DNA of 64,000 bases from Hyphomicrobiales bacterium (GCA_900472395.1 UCHV01000011.1:453806-517805), one strand, 5' to 3'; counted from the stretch's first letter, positions 18,017 to 28,669 are shown. Numbers and translations are program-made. Notes: generated by a model from the letters alone, not told the origin.

Positions 18017-18045
18017 AAAACGGGCCGGGCAAAATGCCCGGCCCG
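18017..18045 (-). terminator. Terminator of guaB
   Basis: A GC-rich hairpin (CGGGCCGGGCA pairing with TGCCCGGCCCG, 18021-18045), with TTTT on the minus strand immediately after it, 30 bp downstream of the guaB stop codon. Confidence 0.8.
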
Positions 18046-18075
18046 CCCGAAATCGGTGGAGAGTTCCGTGTCGAA

Positions 18076-19569
18076 TTACGAGCTGACGCCCGGATAGTTC
18101 GGGCTTTCGCGGGTGATCGTCACGCCATGCGGATGGCTTTCGCGAAGACCGGCGCCGGAAATGCGCACAAACGTCGCCTTTTCCTGAAAGTCCTTGATGT
18201 CCTTGCCGCCGACATAACCCATGGCAGCCTTGAGGCCACCGGCGAGCTGGTGCAGCACGGCCGAAACCGGGCCCTTGTAGGGAACCTGGCCTTCGATACC
18301 TTCCGGAACCAGCTTCAGCGTGTCGCGCACTTCCGCCTGGAAATAACGGTCTGCCGAGCCGCGCGCCATGGCGCCGACGGAACCCATGCCGCGATAGGCT
18401 TTGAACGAACGGCCCTGGTAGAGGTAAACTTCACCCGGGCTTTCGTCCGTGCCGGCCAGCAGCGAACCGATCATGACGGCGGATGCGCCGGCAGCGATGG
18501 CCTTCGCGACGTCGCCCGAAAACTTCAGGCCACCATCGGCGATGACCGGAATGCCGTGCTTGTTGCCTTCCTCGACGGCCGCCATGACGGCTGCAAGCTG
18601 CGGCACGCCGACGCCGGCAACGATACGGGTGGTGCAGATCGAACCCGGGCCGATACCGACCTTGATGCAATCAGCACCGGCATCGATCAGCGCCTTGGTG
18701 CCTTCCGAGGTGGCGACATTGCCGGCGATGATGCGAATGGCGTTCGACATCTTCTTGACGTGGGCAACGGCATCCAGAACCTTCTGGGAATGACCGTGGG
18801 CCGTATCGACGACGATAACGTCGACGCCGGCATCGATCAGGCGCTCGGCGCGCTCGACGCCATCATCACCGGTGGAGATGGCGGCGGCGACGCGAAGACG
18901 GCCCTGTGCATCCTTGGCGGCGTTCGGGTTAAGCTGCGACTTTTCGATATCCTTGACGGTGATGAGACCGACGCAGCGGCCTTCATTGTCCACCACCAGC
19001 AGCTTTTCGATGCGGTTGGTGTGCAGCAGGCGCTTGGCTTCTGCCTGATCGACGCCGTCCTTGACGGTGATCAGGTTGTCGCGCGTCATCAGTTCAAAGA
19101 TCTTCTGGGTCGGGTCGGAGGCGAAACGGACGTCGCGGTTGGTGAGGATACCGACCAGACGGCCCGGGCGGCCACCGTTTTCAACGACCGGAATACCGGA
19201 AATGCCATGCGCCTTCATCAGTGCGTGGGCATCGGCAAGCGTGGCGTCGGGGCCGATCGTCACCGGGTTGACGACCATGCCGCTTTCGAATTTCTTGACC
19301 TGACGGACTTCTTCGGCCTGTTCGACCGGTGTCAGGTTGCGGTGGATGACGCCCATGCCGCCCGACTGCGCCATGGCAATGGCCAGACGGCTTTCGGTGA
19401 CAGTGTCCATGGCCGACGACAGGATCGGCAGCGACAGATCGATATCCTTGGCGATGCGGGTGGCGATATTGGTCTGGCCCGGCATGACTTCCGAGTGCCC
19501 CGGCTGCAGGAGCACATCGTCGAAGGTAAGCGCTTCCGCGCCGGTTGCCGAGATTACGATGCGTGCCAT
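18076..19569 (-). CDS. guaB: Inosine-5'-monophosphate dehydrogenase
   Basis: A 497-residue enzyme oxidising IMP to XMP, the committed step of GMP synthesis. Sequence features in order: [20 protein letters not shown] at the N-terminus; two CBS domains inserted around residues 95-215 ([37 protein letters not shown]); [20 protein letters not shown]; the catalytic loop [20 protein letters not shown] with active Cys near residue 310; and the flap [13 protein letters not shown] 19569 is chosen because [20 protein letters not shown] matches known N-termini; the frame is open further upstream without homology. Confidence 0.96.
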   Translation of the reverse strand: MARIVISATGAEALTFDDVLLQPGHSEVMPGQTNIATRIAKDIDLSLPILSSAMDTVTESRLAIAMAQSGGMGVIHRNLTPVEQAEEVRQVKKFESGMVVNPVTIGPDATLADAHALMKAHGISGIPVVENGGRPGRLVGILTNRDVRFASDPTQKIFELMTRDNLITVKDGVDQAEAKRLLHTNRIEKLLVVDNEGRCVGLITVKDIEKSQLNPNAAKDAQGRLRVAAAISTGDDGVERAERLIDAGVDVIVVDTAHGHSQKVLDAVAHVKKMSNAIRIIAGNVATSEGTKALIDAGADCIKVGIGPGSICTTRIVAGVGVPQLAAVMAAVEEGNKHGIPVIADGGLKFSGDVAKAIAAGASAVMIGSLLAGTDESPGEVYLYQGRSFKAYRGMGSVGAMARGSADRYFQAEVRDTLKLVPEGIEGQVPYKGPVSAVLHQLAGGLKAAMGYVGGKDIKDFQEKATFVRISGAGLRESHPHGVTITRESPNYPGVSS

Positions 19570-19696
19570 TGCCAGTTCCTTCAGTTGGATAGGCAGAATC
19601 CTCCGGAAAAGGGAAAATCCCTGTCCGGCTTCTTCTGCATGAAATACATGGAAGTTGGCGAGGGCTGGTAACACGTTCATGACAGATTGGGAACAG

Positions 19697-19727
19697 AAAA
19701 AACCCGGAGGGGAGACCCACCGGGTTT
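19697..19727 (-). terminator. Terminator on the minus strand between the hydrolase gene and guaB
   Basis: On the minus strand AACCCGG (19726-19720) pairs with CCGGGTT (19707-19701), followed by TTTTTT. It is 154 bp past the stop codon of the gene at 19881-20900 and insulates guaB from it. Confidence 0.7.
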
Positions 19728-19766
19728 GCATAGCTTGTCTGGATCACGAGATCGACGTGTATGACA

Positions 19767-19854
19767 CCGTCATCCTCGGGCCTGTCCCGAGGATCTAACC
19801 ACCTCGCCGATATCGGGCCGCAGCAGATCCTCGGCACAAGGCCAAGGATGACGG
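19767..19854. repeat. Rhizobial intergenic palindromic element
   Basis: Two 30-bp arms (19767-19796 and 19825-19854) are inverted copies matching at about 26 of 30 positions, and each arm is itself partly palindromic (CCTCGGGCCTGTCCCGAGG). This is the pattern of dispersed repeats seen between genes in Rhizobiales. It lies in the 311-bp gap between guaB and the next gene. Confidence 0.7.
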
Positions 19855-19880
19855 CGGAGAGGTTCGTGAAAGGTTAGCAA

Positions 19881-20900
19881 TTAAAGTTCGAACTGATAGC
19901 TCTTCGGGACGAAGCGATAACCGTCCTCGAATTTTTCGGCATAACCGACGGCCGGGAACGGCATGTGGTAACCGAGGAAAGGCACCTTGTCGGCCGCGAT
20001 CATCTCGAACACCTTGCGGCGGCTTTCCGCGGCCTTGGCCTTGTCCATGTCGAAACGCACCTGCCAGTCCGGCTTCTGCAGCGACAGAACGTAATGGTTG
20101 GCGGTATCGGCAGTCAGCACGAGGCGTTTGCCAGAGGATTCGACGTTGAACACCATGTGGCCCGGCGAATGGCCGAAAGCGGCCATGCTGGTGATGCCGG
20201 TGACGACATCGGTGCCGTCGCCGATAAACGTGGTCTTTTCGGCGAGCGGTTTGACATTGGCGAGCACGCCCTTGTGGCCACCTTCCGCCGGTGTGCCGAC
20301 GCGGGCGGTATCGGTCCAGAAATCATATTCGACCTGACCGGCGACATAACGGGCATTCGGAAATGCGGGGGCGCCCTTTTCCATCAGGCCGCCGATATGA
20401 TCGCCGTGCATGTGGGTGAGAACGACGATGGTAACGTCTTCGCGTTTGTAACCGGCGGCAGCCAGCCCCTCGATCAGACGGCCATTGCCCTTGGCGCGGC
20501 CTGCCTCGCCGAACCCGGTATCGAACAGCACGAGATCGCTGCCGGTGTTGATGGCGACAGGTGCATAGCTGTTGACGAACTGGTCGGCGGGAAGAAAGTT
20601 CTTCTCCAGCAGCGCCGCCACCGCATCCGGCGCCTGATCGGTGCCAAAGGTTTCATTGGGCTTGGGCACGGCGCCGAAACCATCGCGAATGGCGAGGACT
20701 TCGAAATCACCGAGCTTGAAGCGGTTCACTTCCGGCGGCATGGCATGGTCCATGGGTAATCCCTTGTTGGCGTCGGCACCCGTCTTCACGCCCTGCGCTG
20801 TCTGCGCGTGAGCCTGCCCCGACAGAATGGCCGGTGCGGCAAGCACACCGAGACCGGCGGTACCAAGCATCGTCCTGCGGCCGATCGTAAAGCGCGTCAT
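19881..20900 (-). CDS. Exported metallo-beta-lactamase-fold hydrolase
   Basis: A 339-residue protein with a twin-arginine signal (MTRFTIGRRTMLGTAGLGVL, cleavage near AHA-QT) and the metallo-beta-lactamase fold. Zinc motif THMHGDHIGG is at about residue 170, followed by GHSPGHMVF, then LVLTADT with the bridging Asp, and GYHMPFPAVGY at the end. The layout resembles quorum-quenching lactonase-like or AidA/AttM-like enzymes, but the substrate is not determined. GGAGAT precedes ATG 20900; an in-frame ATG at 20912 is less likely. Confidence 0.85.
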   Translation of the reverse strand: MTRFTIGRRTMLGTAGLGVLAAPAILSGQAHAQTAQGVKTGADANKGLPMDHAMPPEVNRFKLGDFEVLAIRDGFGAVPKPNETFGTDQAPDAVAALLEKNFLPADQFVNSYAPVAINTGSDLVLFDTGFGEAGRAKGNGRLIEGLAAAGYKREDVTIVVLTHMHGDHIGGLMEKGAPAFPNARYVAGQVEYDFWTDTARVGTPAEGGHKGVLANVKPLAEKTTFIGDGTDVVTGITSMAAFGHSPGHMVFNVESSGKRLVLTADTANHYVLSLQKPDWQVRFDMDKAKAAESRRKVFEMIAADKVPFLGYHMPFPAVGYAEKFEDGYRFVPKSYQFEL

Positions 20901-21115
20901 GCTGATCTCCATCGTTTTATCTACCGGCCAAGCGAAGGCAGGACCGTCCCGTTGGAAAAGATAGAAATGCGCACGGACGAGCAAGCGGGCGTCACGCAGT
21001 CGTGATGCGAAATGACAAATGTTAGCCTCAGATGATTGGCATGTCATCGAATGAGGAATAGAGATTTCCGGCCGCCTGCCAAAGGCCACAGCATCATTTC
21101 TGCAAAGCGTCCCCG

Positions 21116-22519
21116 ATGAACCGCGCAGTGCCTCTCATTCTTGCCGTCGCCCTTTTCATGGAGCAGATGGATTCCACCGTCATCGCCACCGCCCTGCCGA
21201 CGATTGCCGCCGACCTCGGTGTTGGGCCGATCACGCTGAAACTGGCGCTGACGTCCTATATGGTGGCGCTTGCGGTGTTCATTCCGATCAGCGGCTGGAT
21301 GGCAGACAAGTTCGGGGCGAAAAAGGTGTTTCGCTCGGCCATTCTGGTGTTCATGATCGGCTCGATCTTCTGCGCCGTCTCCTCGAACCTCATCGAATTC
21401 GTGATGGCGCGTTTTCTGCAGGGCATGGGCGGTGCGATGATGACGCCGGTCGGGCGTCTGGTCCTGCTTCGAACCACCAAGCGCAGCGACCTCGTGTCCG
21501 CCATGGCGCTTTTGACCATCCCGGCGCTTGTCGGGCCCCTCACCGGCCCGCCGATCGGCGGTTTTATCACCACCTATTTTTCGTGGCACTGGATTTTCAT
21601 CATCAACATCCCGGTCGGCATTCTGGGCCTGATCATGACCGGCATCTACCTGCCGGAAATCGAAAAGCGGGAATCGCCGCGCATCGATTTTCTCGGTTTC
21701 CTGCTGACGGCATTTGCGGCGGCCGGCGTGGTGTTCGGCCTTTCCGTCATCGGCCTGCCCGCCCTGCCGCCTGCCGTCGGCATATCAGCGACGCTCATCG
21801 GCATTGCCTGCGCCGTGGCTTACGTTTTCCACGCCCGCCGGCATCCGTTCCCGATCCTCAACCTGCGGATTTTCGAGAATGCCGCCTTCCGGGCGGCAAC
21901 AATCGGCGGCACGATCTTTCGCATCTCGACCGGCGCCATCCCCTTCCTGATGCCGCTGATGCTGCAGCTTGCCTTCGGGCTGAACCCGTTTCAGTCGGGC
22001 CTGATCACCTTTGCCGGCGCCGGCGGTGCGCTGACGGTAAAATTCATCGCCAAACGGGTCTATCGCGCCGTCGGCTTCAAGACGACGCTGATCTGCGCCG
22101 GCGTGGTCGGGGCATGTACCACCGTCGTCAACGGCTTCTTCACGCCGCAGACACCACATGCGGCGATCATCCTGTTCCTGTTCATCTCGGGGCTTGCGCG
22201 TTCGTTTTTCTTCACCGGCGCCAATGCGCTGAGTTATGCCGAAATCGAGGATGCGCAGGCCAGCCAGGCAACCTCGATGTCCTCAGTGTTCCAGCAGGTG
22301 AGTTTGGCGCTCGGGGTGGCCTTTGCCGCCTCCATTCTGGAAGCGGCCTCGGCGATCTCAGGTACACATCTGCAACTCGCGGATTTTCATCTCGCCTTCT
22401 ACGCGGTGTCGGTGATGTCGCTCCTGGCCATCATTCCGCTGCTGCCGCTCGACAGATATGCGGGTGCGGTGGCGTCCGGCCATGGCCCCGGCCTGCGCGC
22501 AAAGCCCGCCGGGGAGTGA
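21116..22519 (+). CDS. MFS transporter, DHA2 (EmrB/QacA-like)
   Basis: A 467-residue exporter with about 14 hydrophobic segments. Motif D1 reads LFMEQMDSTVIATALPTIAA, the hallmark of DHA2 members; WMADKFGAKKVFRSAILVFM is the loop 2-3 motif; and LVGPLTGPPIGGFITTYFSW is the TM5 antiporter motif. Such proteins expel drugs or toxic metabolites with proton exchange. No membrane-fusion partner gene is adjacent. The substrate is unknown. Confidence 0.87.
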   Translation: MNRAVPLILAVALFMEQMDSTVIATALPTIAADLGVGPITLKLALTSYMVALAVFIPISGWMADKFGAKKVFRSAILVFMIGSIFCAVSSNLIEFVMARFLQGMGGAMMTPVGRLVLLRTTKRSDLVSAMALLTIPALVGPLTGPPIGGFITTYFSWHWIFIINIPVGILGLIMTGIYLPEIEKRESPRIDFLGFLLTAFAAAGVVFGLSVIGLPALPPAVGISATLIGIACAVAYVFHARRHPFPILNLRIFENAAFRAATIGGTIFRISTGAIPFLMPLMLQLAFGLNPFQSGLITFAGAGGALTVKFIAKRVYRAVGFKTTLICAGVVGACTTVVNGFFTPQTPHAAIILFLFISGLARSFFFTGANALSYAEIEDAQASQATSMSSVFQQVSLALGVAFAASILEAASAISGTHLQLADFHLAFYAVSVMSLLAIIPLLPLDRYAGAVASGHGPGLRAKPAGE

Positions 22520-22529
22520 CGGCAACCGA

Positions 22530-23288
22530 TCAGTTGCCGTGATCTTCTTTCCAGTTTTCGCGCTCGTCGACATATTCGCCGGTTTCATCGCGCGGATCCG
22601 AAACATCGGCCTGACGGCCCTTGAACCCCTTGGCGAGCAGGAACATTTCCACCGATTCCTGACGCGATGCGCCCGGCTTGACGTGGATGACCTGCTTGAA
22701 ATGCCTCTTCAGCATGTCCAGCAGGTCCTTTTCCGTGCCGCCCTGGAAGGTCTTGGCCAGAAAATGGCCGCCCGGACCAAGTACTTCGATGGCGAAATAG
22801 GCTGCAACTTCGCACAGGTGCATGGTGCGCAGGTGGTCGGTGCGGTGATGGCCGGTGGTCGGCGCCGCCATGTCGGAGACGACGAGATCCGGTGTGCCGC
22901 CGATCGCTTCGATCAGCAGGCGTGGCGCATCGTCATCGAGAAAATCGAGCTGCAGGATTTTGACACCCGGCAGCGGCGCCATTTCCAGAAAATCGATGGC
23001 GGCGACGCGGACATCCTCATCGGTCGAATTGGTGACCTTGGCGGCGATCTGCGACCAGCTGCCCGGGGCTGCACCCAGATCGATGATGCGCCGCGCGCCC
23101 TTGAGGATCTGATGTTTTTCATCGATTTCCAAAAGCTTGAAGGCCGCGCGGGCGCGATATCCTTCCAGCTTTGCACGCTGCACATAAGGATCGTTGATAT
23201 GGCGCTCCAGCCAACGGCGCGAGGACGCCTTCAGCTTGCCGCTCTTGACCTTCTGGCCGAGCTTGCGGCCGATGGGCGGTTTCGTCAT
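22530..23288 (-). CDS. rlmE: 23S rRNA (uridine-2552-2'-O)-methyltransferase
   Basis: A 252-residue FtsJ-type 2'-O-methyltransferase modifying U2552 of 23S rRNA. SAM motif I reads [32 protein letters not shown] carries the catalytic Asp; the K-D-K-E set includes Lys in [12 protein letters not shown], Asp in VVSD, Lys in FLAKTFQGG, and Glu in [15 protein letters not shown]. The start codon overlaps the stop codon of the upstream ppx gene by 4 bp (ATGA), so the two are translated together. Confidence 0.94.
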   Translation of the reverse strand: MTKPPIGRKLGQKVKSGKLKASSRRWLERHINDPYVQRAKLEGYRARAAFKLLEIDEKHQILKGARRIIDLGAAPGSWSQIAAKVTNSTDEDVRVAAIDFLEMAPLPGVKILQLDFLDDDAPRLLIEAIGGTPDLVVSDMAAPTTGHHRTDHLRTMHLCEVAAYFAIEVLGPGGHFLAKTFQGGTEKDLLDMLKRHFKQVIHVKPGASRQESVEMFLLAKGFKGRQADVSDPRDETGEYVDERENWKEDHGN

Positions 23289-25120
23289 CGCCTTGCTCCT
23301 GAAGATTGCGGTGCCTGCTGCGTCTGGCGCGCAGGCTTTGTGCCGATATCGCCGTCGCGGCCGGCGTCCTTGCGAACACGGTGCCTGCGCCAGACGCCGT
23401 CATCGGCCATCATTTCGGTCAATATGCCTTCACGCAAGCCGCGATCGGCAACGCGCATGCGGGTGCTCGGCCAGCGGCGGCGGATGGCTTCGAGAATGGC
23501 GCAGCCGGCCAGAACCAGATCGGCGCGATCCGGCCCGATGCAAGGGTTTGCGGCGCGGCCGGCAAAATCCCAGGACAACAGCTTGTGCTGCATGGCATCG
23601 ACTTCGCTGTTGGACAACCAGACACCATCGACCCGGCGGCGATCATACCGCGGCAGATCGAGATGCACGCCGGCCAGCGTGGTCACGGTGCCCGAGGTGC
23701 CGATCAGGTAAAAATCCTCAGGCCCTGCGCCGACATAATTCATGTCGATCGGCGGGCAATGGAATTTCTTCAGCATGCCTTCGACTTCGGTGACCATGGC
23801 CGAAAACACGTCCGGCGTGACATCGCGGCCGCCATGGCGTTCCGACAGCGTCACAACGCCGACCGGCAGCGAGGTCCAGTCGGTGATGTGGCTGGCAAGG
23901 CGCGAGGAACGCTGATCTCCGATGCGGATGACGGCGATTTCCGACGATCCGCCGCCGATATCGAACAGCACGACGGAGCGCGCTTCACGCCCGACCAGCG
24001 ACGAGCAACCCGATACGGCAAGCCGTGCTTCGGTTTCGCGATCGATGATTTCCAGATCCAGACCGGTTTCCGCCGTCACGCGCGACAAAAACAGTTCACC
24101 GTTTTCGGCGGCGCGGCAGGCTTCGGTGGCAATCAGCCGCATGCGCTTGATCGGCCGGTTGGCGAGTTTCGACGCGCAGACGCGCAGTGCATCCACCGCG
24201 CGATCCATCGCATCTTCCGACAGGCGGCCGGTGGCGCCAAGCCCCTCGCCCAGACGCACGATACGCGAAAACGCGTCGACGACACGAAAATGGCCAGGCC
24301 GCGTCGGCTGGGCGATCAGCAGGCGGCAATTGTTTGTGCCGAGATCGAGCGCTGCATAAAGATCGTCGGGATGAGACAGGTTTTCCCGGCCGCGATCCGC
24401 GTTGCGATCATGCGCTCCACGCTCATGCGGCCTGTCCTGCGACCGATCGTTGCGGCCGCTGCGCGGCTCGAAGGCCGGATGCTGGCCATGGCGCAGCTTT
24501 GCCTCGCGCGCCATGTCGGGAAGGATCGCGCCGCCATCGCGCGCATCGGCCTTGCCGCCGCGGTTGTCGCGCTGCTTTTCCGCCTGCTTTCCGGCCGGCG
24601 CCAGTGGGCGCACCTGCGGGCTGCGGGTATTGCGGTTCTTGTTGCGACGGCGATTTCGACCCTTGCCGGGGCCTTGCCCCTGCCCCGGGTTCTCGCCCTG
24701 GTGGTGAGTTTGGTTCTGGCCCTGATTTTGGCCGGAAACCTGAACACCGCTTGGCGAACCATGGCCACGCCCTTCGCCCGGCTGACCGGCACCATGCGTG
24801 GCATGCTCGCTACCATGGGCCTGGCTGCGCGAAGCCGCATCGCCCTGTTCATGACGAGAGGTATTGTTGCCATGCGCAGCTTGAGAGGCCGCACCACCAC
24901 GCGAACGACGGCGCTTGCGCTTGCGCACAGGCATGCCGTCATCGTTCGTTTCGGGACGTCGGGCTTCACCGGTCACGCCGGTTTCGCCGCCACGCGCAGG
25001 TAGGGCCGCGGAACGGGGCTTGCCGTTCTGCTTTGCCTTTCGGCGCCTGCGGTTCTTTCCGCTGCGCCCTGCCGTCGACGCCCCGCCATCTGGCGGCTCT
25101 TTGCCGCTGTCGGGGTCCAT
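23285..25120 (-). CDS. ppx: Exopolyphosphatase / guanosine pentaphosphate phosphatase with long disordered N-terminus
   Basis: A 611-residue protein. The catalytic Ppx/GppA core starts near residue 255 with [20 protein letters not shown], continues with [20 protein letters not shown] and [16 protein letters not shown], and belongs to the ASKHA phosphatase fold that degrades polyphosphate or pppGpp. The first ~255 residues are low-complexity and strongly basic, with patches such as [22 protein letters not shown] and [20 protein letters not shown], which suggests a disordered nucleic-acid- or polyphosphate-binding tail. Overlaps rlmE by 4 bp. Confidence 0.88.
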   Translation of the reverse strand: MDPDSGKEPPDGGASTAGRSGKNRRRRKAKQNGKPRSAALPARGGETGVTGEARRPETNDDGMPVRKRKRRRSRGGAASQAAHGNNTSRHEQGDAASRSQAHGSEHATHGAGQPGEGRGHGSPSGVQVSGQNQGQNQTHHQGENPGQGQGPGKGRNRRRNKNRNTRSPQVRPLAPAGKQAEKQRDNRGGKADARDGGAILPDMAREAKLRHGQHPAFEPRSGRNDRSQDRPHERGAHDRNADRGRENLSHPDDLYAALDLGTNNCRLLIAQPTRPGHFRVVDAFSRIVRLGEGLGATGRLSEDAMDRAVDALRVCASKLANRPIKRMRLIATEACRAAENGELFLSRVTAETGLDLEIIDRETEARLAVSGCSSLVGREARSVVLFDIGGGSSEIAVIRIGDQRSSRLASHITDWTSLPVGVVTLSERHGGRDVTPDVFSAMVTEVEGMLKKFHCPPIDMNYVGAGPEDFYLIGTSGTVTTLAGVHLDLPRYDRRRVDGVWLSNSEVDAMQHKLLSWDFAGRAANPCIGPDRADLVLAGCAILEAIRRRWPSTRMRVADRGLREGILTEMMADDGVWRRHRVRKDAGRDGDIGTKPARQTQQAPQSSGARR

Positions 25121-25390
25121 CACTGATCTTTTCCGTCTCGCCGCGCACGAACCCCGTGAAATGGGACTGCTGCAGGCATCTGGTGTTTCGTTGGCGTTAG
25201 GATAACAGCGACGGGCACATTCGCCAACGCCTTTTTGGCCGCACATGACGATGGCCCGAGCAAGACGCGCGTGTGTCATCCACAGCAATGAAAATTGGGA
25301 TGAAAGTTTTTTGAAAACGGTATTTGCAATCTCGAAAACTTTGGTTATAAGCGCCGCACACCGATGAGCCGGCCACAAGCCGCTCCCTGC

Positions 25391-25464
25391 TGGGGAATAG
25401 TTCAACGGTAGAACGACGGACTCTGACTCCGTTAATCTTGGTTCGAATCCAGGTTCCCCAGCCA
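25391..25464 (+). tRNA. tRNA-Gln(CTG)
   Basis: The cloverleaf can be drawn: acceptor TGGGGAA/TTCCCCA, D-stem GTTC/GAAC, anticodon stem ACGGA/TCCGT with loop CTCTGAC (anticodon CTG), T-arm CTTGG-TTCGAAT-CCAGG, then GCCA at the 3' end. The anticodon reads the glutamine codon CAG. The 3' part of this gene is the integration site of the genomic island, and it remains intact at this left boundary. Confidence 0.95.
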
Positions 25465-25466
25465 AT
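25448..25466 (+). repeat. Left attachment site (attL) in tRNA-Gln
   Basis: TCCAGGTTCCCCAGCCAAT is the 3' end of the tRNA gene plus two bases. The same 19 bp recurs at 55233-55251, next to the integrase. Together they are the direct repeats left by site-specific integration. Confidence 0.93.
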
Positions 25467-25585
25467 CTCTCTTTTTCTATATTTATCAATAACTTGCTCA
25501 CCAAACCGGTAGGCCGACCGGAACAGTTTGCCGCTCCAGCATTCCGGTTCATTACGCTTCGAGAACGCGTTGAGTGTCTAGGACG

Positions 25586-28500
25586 TCAAGACCGCTTTGG
25601 CTGCCCCTTAGGCGCCTCTAGCGCTCGAGTTGTGGTGGCCGTTTTTTGCGCCAGGCGGAATGGGCAGAGGTCGAGGGCTAGCTCTTGCAATACGGGGAGA
25701 AGCTCGGGGTCGCTTTTGGCTAATATATCGAGGAGGTCTTCTTGGTTCGGCTGGCCGAGCGCCAACCGATATAGAAAGCGCTGCTCGCGAAGCACTTGGT
25801 AGCGATGAATGTCACGGCCAAAGGGGCGCTCAAATACCTCACGCGTCACTCGTGCCTCGGGTAAAATCCACCATGGGCTCAGCCCACCCTTCTCAGCCAG
25901 TTGCTCCTCAGCGAGGCGGGCGAGGCGACGCCAGGGAGAGGCGGCGGCTGTAGAATCAGCGAACACACCCTCCCTCATTACCAACCCAAGTCGGCGCCGA
26001 ATGGAGAGGCCGCCATAACGCTGGATGCGCCCTTCTCGCTGCTCTAGGTCAAGCGGATTAGACGGTAAATCCCAATGAACGATTCGCGAACACCAAGTGT
26101 GGAAATCCAACCCCTCCTGGCCGACTGACGTGGTCGCTAGCACATGCGGCCAGAATGGTGAATTAAAGCTCTGGCGGATTTCGTCAGGTCGGACAGGACC
26201 TATATCTTCCTCAATCTCTGAGGCTGGTGCGCCAGCCTTAAGAGGCGGAGCCGCCTCGGTGTCACCAAACGGCATCGCGGCATGGCAGCGAAGGCGCAAC
26301 CGCTCCTTTTCGCCAAGCGCATGGAAACTGAACCCGCCGCTGATGAGACGAAGCGACGATTGCAGGTCTTTGGCTAAAGCCTCCACGCCTTCGTGGGAGG
26401 CGCTCCGGATCCAGAGGTGCTCGTCCAGCACGCTCTCCAAATTCCCAGCAAAGGTCGCCGCCAAGATACCATCGACGGCGCTGGCGCCACTGATCGCAGA
26501 CAGTATTACCGGATTGTCGAGGTAACGGCGCAAGCCTTGCCAACTCAGTCGGACCACATAGGGGTAGGTCTCGACGTTGAGCGTGTCTGCAGCGTGACGC
26601 AACAGCGCTCGCCCGACAATGACGCCAGGCGCAGCAATGGCATAAGTGACGAGATCCTCGAGTTCACGAGGCGATATCCAGCTCAGGGGCTCCGCCTCGC
26701 GCCAAGCTTGGACCGAAGCTTTGGCCATTCGGTCATTCTCCACAACCACGGCCCATGCGTTTGCGGAGCGCTCGCTCAAACCGGCCTGTTGCTCGATCCC
26801 GGATAGAACACGGCCGATCGACCGACGCCGCTCACGTTTTTTTGCGCTCGAGCGCACGACTTCTATCTTGAGTTCACGCAGCGCAACTTTTAACGCCTTA
26901 CGTACCCAGCGACGCACGCCCGCACCAGACAGATCGGGAGCGGTCGCCGGATCAGTGTTTCGAATAAGCCAGATAGAGGGGTGGAAGGCGGCCATAACAG
27001 GACCAGGAGAGCCCGACAGTTTAATTTTTCTTCGGGCGTAAGCCTTCTCATAACCTCCGCGCCGATCCATCCAGCGCGCTTCCACACCGAAGCTCAATAA
27101 GCTGGTTACGGCTGGCGGTGTCGCCTTGAATCGGCTGAACATCAGAAGCTTTGCTTCTGTACTTTGGTCAGCCCAGGCGCCGCTCAAATCCCACCACGGG
27201 AGGGAGGGCGCTATCCACGGCAGGGCGAGCTTCTCGGCAGGCGCAGTAGCCGCCAAAGCCCTCAATTTCGCATCCGGCCATTTTACAGGGGCTAAGTCGT
27301 CACGCCGCCGTCGTGTCAATGCCGTCAGGCCGCGCATGGGTTTGAAGATGCGATCCCGAGAAATTGCATACCGCTGACCGAGGGCCTGTGCCGGTAGCGG
27401 CACGGAGGACCAGTATGCTAAGGCATCCGCTTTGCGCTTCGGCTCGCTCGAGCGAACAAGGTGGCGATAAACTGCAACGTCAGCGACCTCTGAAGTGGCG
27501 GATAGGCGACGAAGGTTAGGTTCAAGGTTGCCGTGAGCACGCGTGAAGCCGTCGCGTTCGGTCCGCCCTATCACTGGCGAGAGAAGCGCCTGAAGTTGAT
27601 TTCGTAAAGCGGCCGCCTCTTTGACTAACGGCAAGCGATCCGCTGGCGGGGCCTGCGCAAGAAGCCGGAGCTTATCACCGAATGCTTTGAAGTGCGTCTG
27701 CGCCTCGACCTTGACCTTGTCCCCCGCCAAGAAATCGATCAGTTCGAAAAGCTCCTGATGGGCTTGGACACCCTGGCTTTCTTCCCAACGCGACGCAAAC
27801 AGTTTGTAGGGCGTCGCCGACAATAACAGGAGCGCGGGCGGCCTCTTACCATTGCCCTTTAGCAGCTGCGCCATCAGCGGATCGACGGCCCCTTCGCGCT
27901 CTAATAGATCGCGATACTTCTGGAACTCGTCCAAAATGATGATGTCTGGCGGCTGATGTATCAAACACGCTAGGCATAACGCCCGACGAAGACGACCTAT
28001 AAAAGCGCGTTGATTGAGCAAAGCCATATCGATAAGACAGGCGGCAAACGACTGCGTTGCTCCCGACATCTTCAGTTCCGCGAACTCTCGTTGGAGCGCG
28101 TCCCGATACCGGGCGACGAGGCCTGGAGGCGCATCGTTCATCCGTTTGCGCGCTATAGCTAAAGCGCCATGCCATCCGGAGGTCGCTTGCAGTTGAAGAA
28201 AGTTGTCCGGGAGCTTGGGAAGCACGGACGGGTAAGCTTTTAGAAGCAACAAACCGACAAACGCACGCTCGACCGCCTTTCCTCCACTTAGACTCGACCG
28301 ACTAGTTCTCGGAAACGAAGTATCGGGCGACAAGGCGTAAATGGCGACAGATGCGTCAGGCGGGGTACTAACCGCGACAAGCGAAAGGCGGTCTGGCGTT
28401 CGAACAGCCTTCTTCATCTCCGTTTTCTCGAGAAATTCAACAACGCGAGGCTTGTTCTGGTGAGCAATCGCTGAGCCGTTAGCAACATAATAGACAACCA

Positions 28501-28669
28501 GCGGGCGACCAGCTTTACGACTTAAGGCTTCAACCACATCGCGCGCGACAACGGTTTTCCCCAAGCCGACCTCATCGGCAACCAAATACCGGCGACGGCT
28601 CCCTTTGGTAGCGAAGGCGGTAAGTGCAGCGTTCACGGTCGCAGTCTGAAACTCCCGCGCCAACCTCAC
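25586..28669 (-). CDS. DEAD-like superfamily 2 helicase, third gene of DUF6361-PLD-helicase operon
   Basis: A 1027-residue helicase. Walker A is DEVGLGKT (residues 32-39), motif II is IILDEFQKY near residue 245, motif III is LLLSATPYK near 283, and motif VI is EQREGRIQRYGG near 878. A ~500-residue insertion separates the two RecA-like halves. I prefer GTG 28669, which overlaps the stop codon of the PLD gene as GTGA with AGGGG upstream; a longer frame begins at GTG 28705. The very tight coupling suggests the three products act together. An ATP-driven DNA translocase or remodeller acting with a nuclease is inferred. It is not a recognised member of DISARM or type I restriction. Confidence 0.85.
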   Translation of the reverse strand: MRLAREFQTATVNAALTAFATKGSRRRYLVADEVGLGKTVVARDVVEALSRKAGRPLVVYYVANGSAIAHQNKPRVVEFLEKTEMKKAVRTPDRLSLVAVSTPPDASVAIYALSPDTSFPRTSRSSLSGGKAVERAFVGLLLLKAYPSVLPKLPDNFLQLQATSGWHGALAIARKRMNDAPPGLVARYRDALQREFAELKMSGATQSFAACLIDMALLNQRAFIGRLRRALCLACLIHQPPDIIILDEFQKYRDLLEREGAVDPLMAQLLKGNGKRPPALLLLSATPYKLFASRWEESQGVQAHQELFELIDFLAGDKVKVEAQTHFKAFGDKLRLLAQAPPADRLPLVKEAAALRNQLQALLSPVIGRTERDGFTRAHGNLEPNLRRLSATSEVADVAVYRHLVRSSEPKRKADALAYWSSVPLPAQALGQRYAISRDRIFKPMRGLTALTRRRRDDLAPVKWPDAKLRALAATAPAEKLALPWIAPSLPWWDLSGAWADQSTEAKLLMFSRFKATPPAVTSLLSFGVEARWMDRRGGYEKAYARRKIKLSGSPGPVMAAFHPSIWLIRNTDPATAPDLSGAGVRRWVRKALKVALRELKIEVVRSSAKKRERRRSIGRVLSGIEQQAGLSERSANAWAVVVENDRMAKASVQAWREAEPLSWISPRELEDLVTYAIAAPGVIVGRALLRHAADTLNVETYPYVVRLSWQGLRRYLDNPVILSAISGASAVDGILAATFAGNLESVLDEHLWIRSASHEGVEALAKDLQSSLRLISGGFSFHALGEKERLRLRCHAAMPFGDTEAAPPLKAGAPASEIEEDIGPVRPDEIRQSFNSPFWPHVLATTSVGQEGLDFHTWCSRIVHWDLPSNPLDLEQREGRIQRYGGLSIRRRLGLVMREGVFADSTAAASPWRRLARLAEEQLAEKGGLSPWWILPEARVTREVFERPFGRDIHRYQVLREQRFLYRLALGQPNQEDLLDILAKSDPELLPVLQELALDLCPFRLAQKTATTTRALEAPKGQPKRS

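Noticed and set aside
18034..19671. Plus-strand open frame of about 545 codons
   Set aside because: It is antisense to guaB, whose frame carries clear IMPDH motifs; long antisense frames are common in GC-rich DNA.
24660..24800. Tandem-repeat-like DNA
   Set aside because: It encodes the QNQ/GQGQ low-complexity stretch of the ppx N-terminus; coding composition, not an independent repeat. No CRISPR-type spaced repeats occur anywhere in the window.
23306..25003. Plus-strand open frame of about 565 codons over ppx
   Set aside because: Antisense shadow of the low-complexity N-terminal part of ppx; composition, not coding.
25391..25552. Minus-strand frame running from ppx through the tRNA region, adding 144 codons to the N-terminus
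   Set aside because: It reads antisense through the tRNA-Gln gene and the island boundary, giving a well-known spurious translation of tRNA antisense; the true ppx start is ATG 25120.
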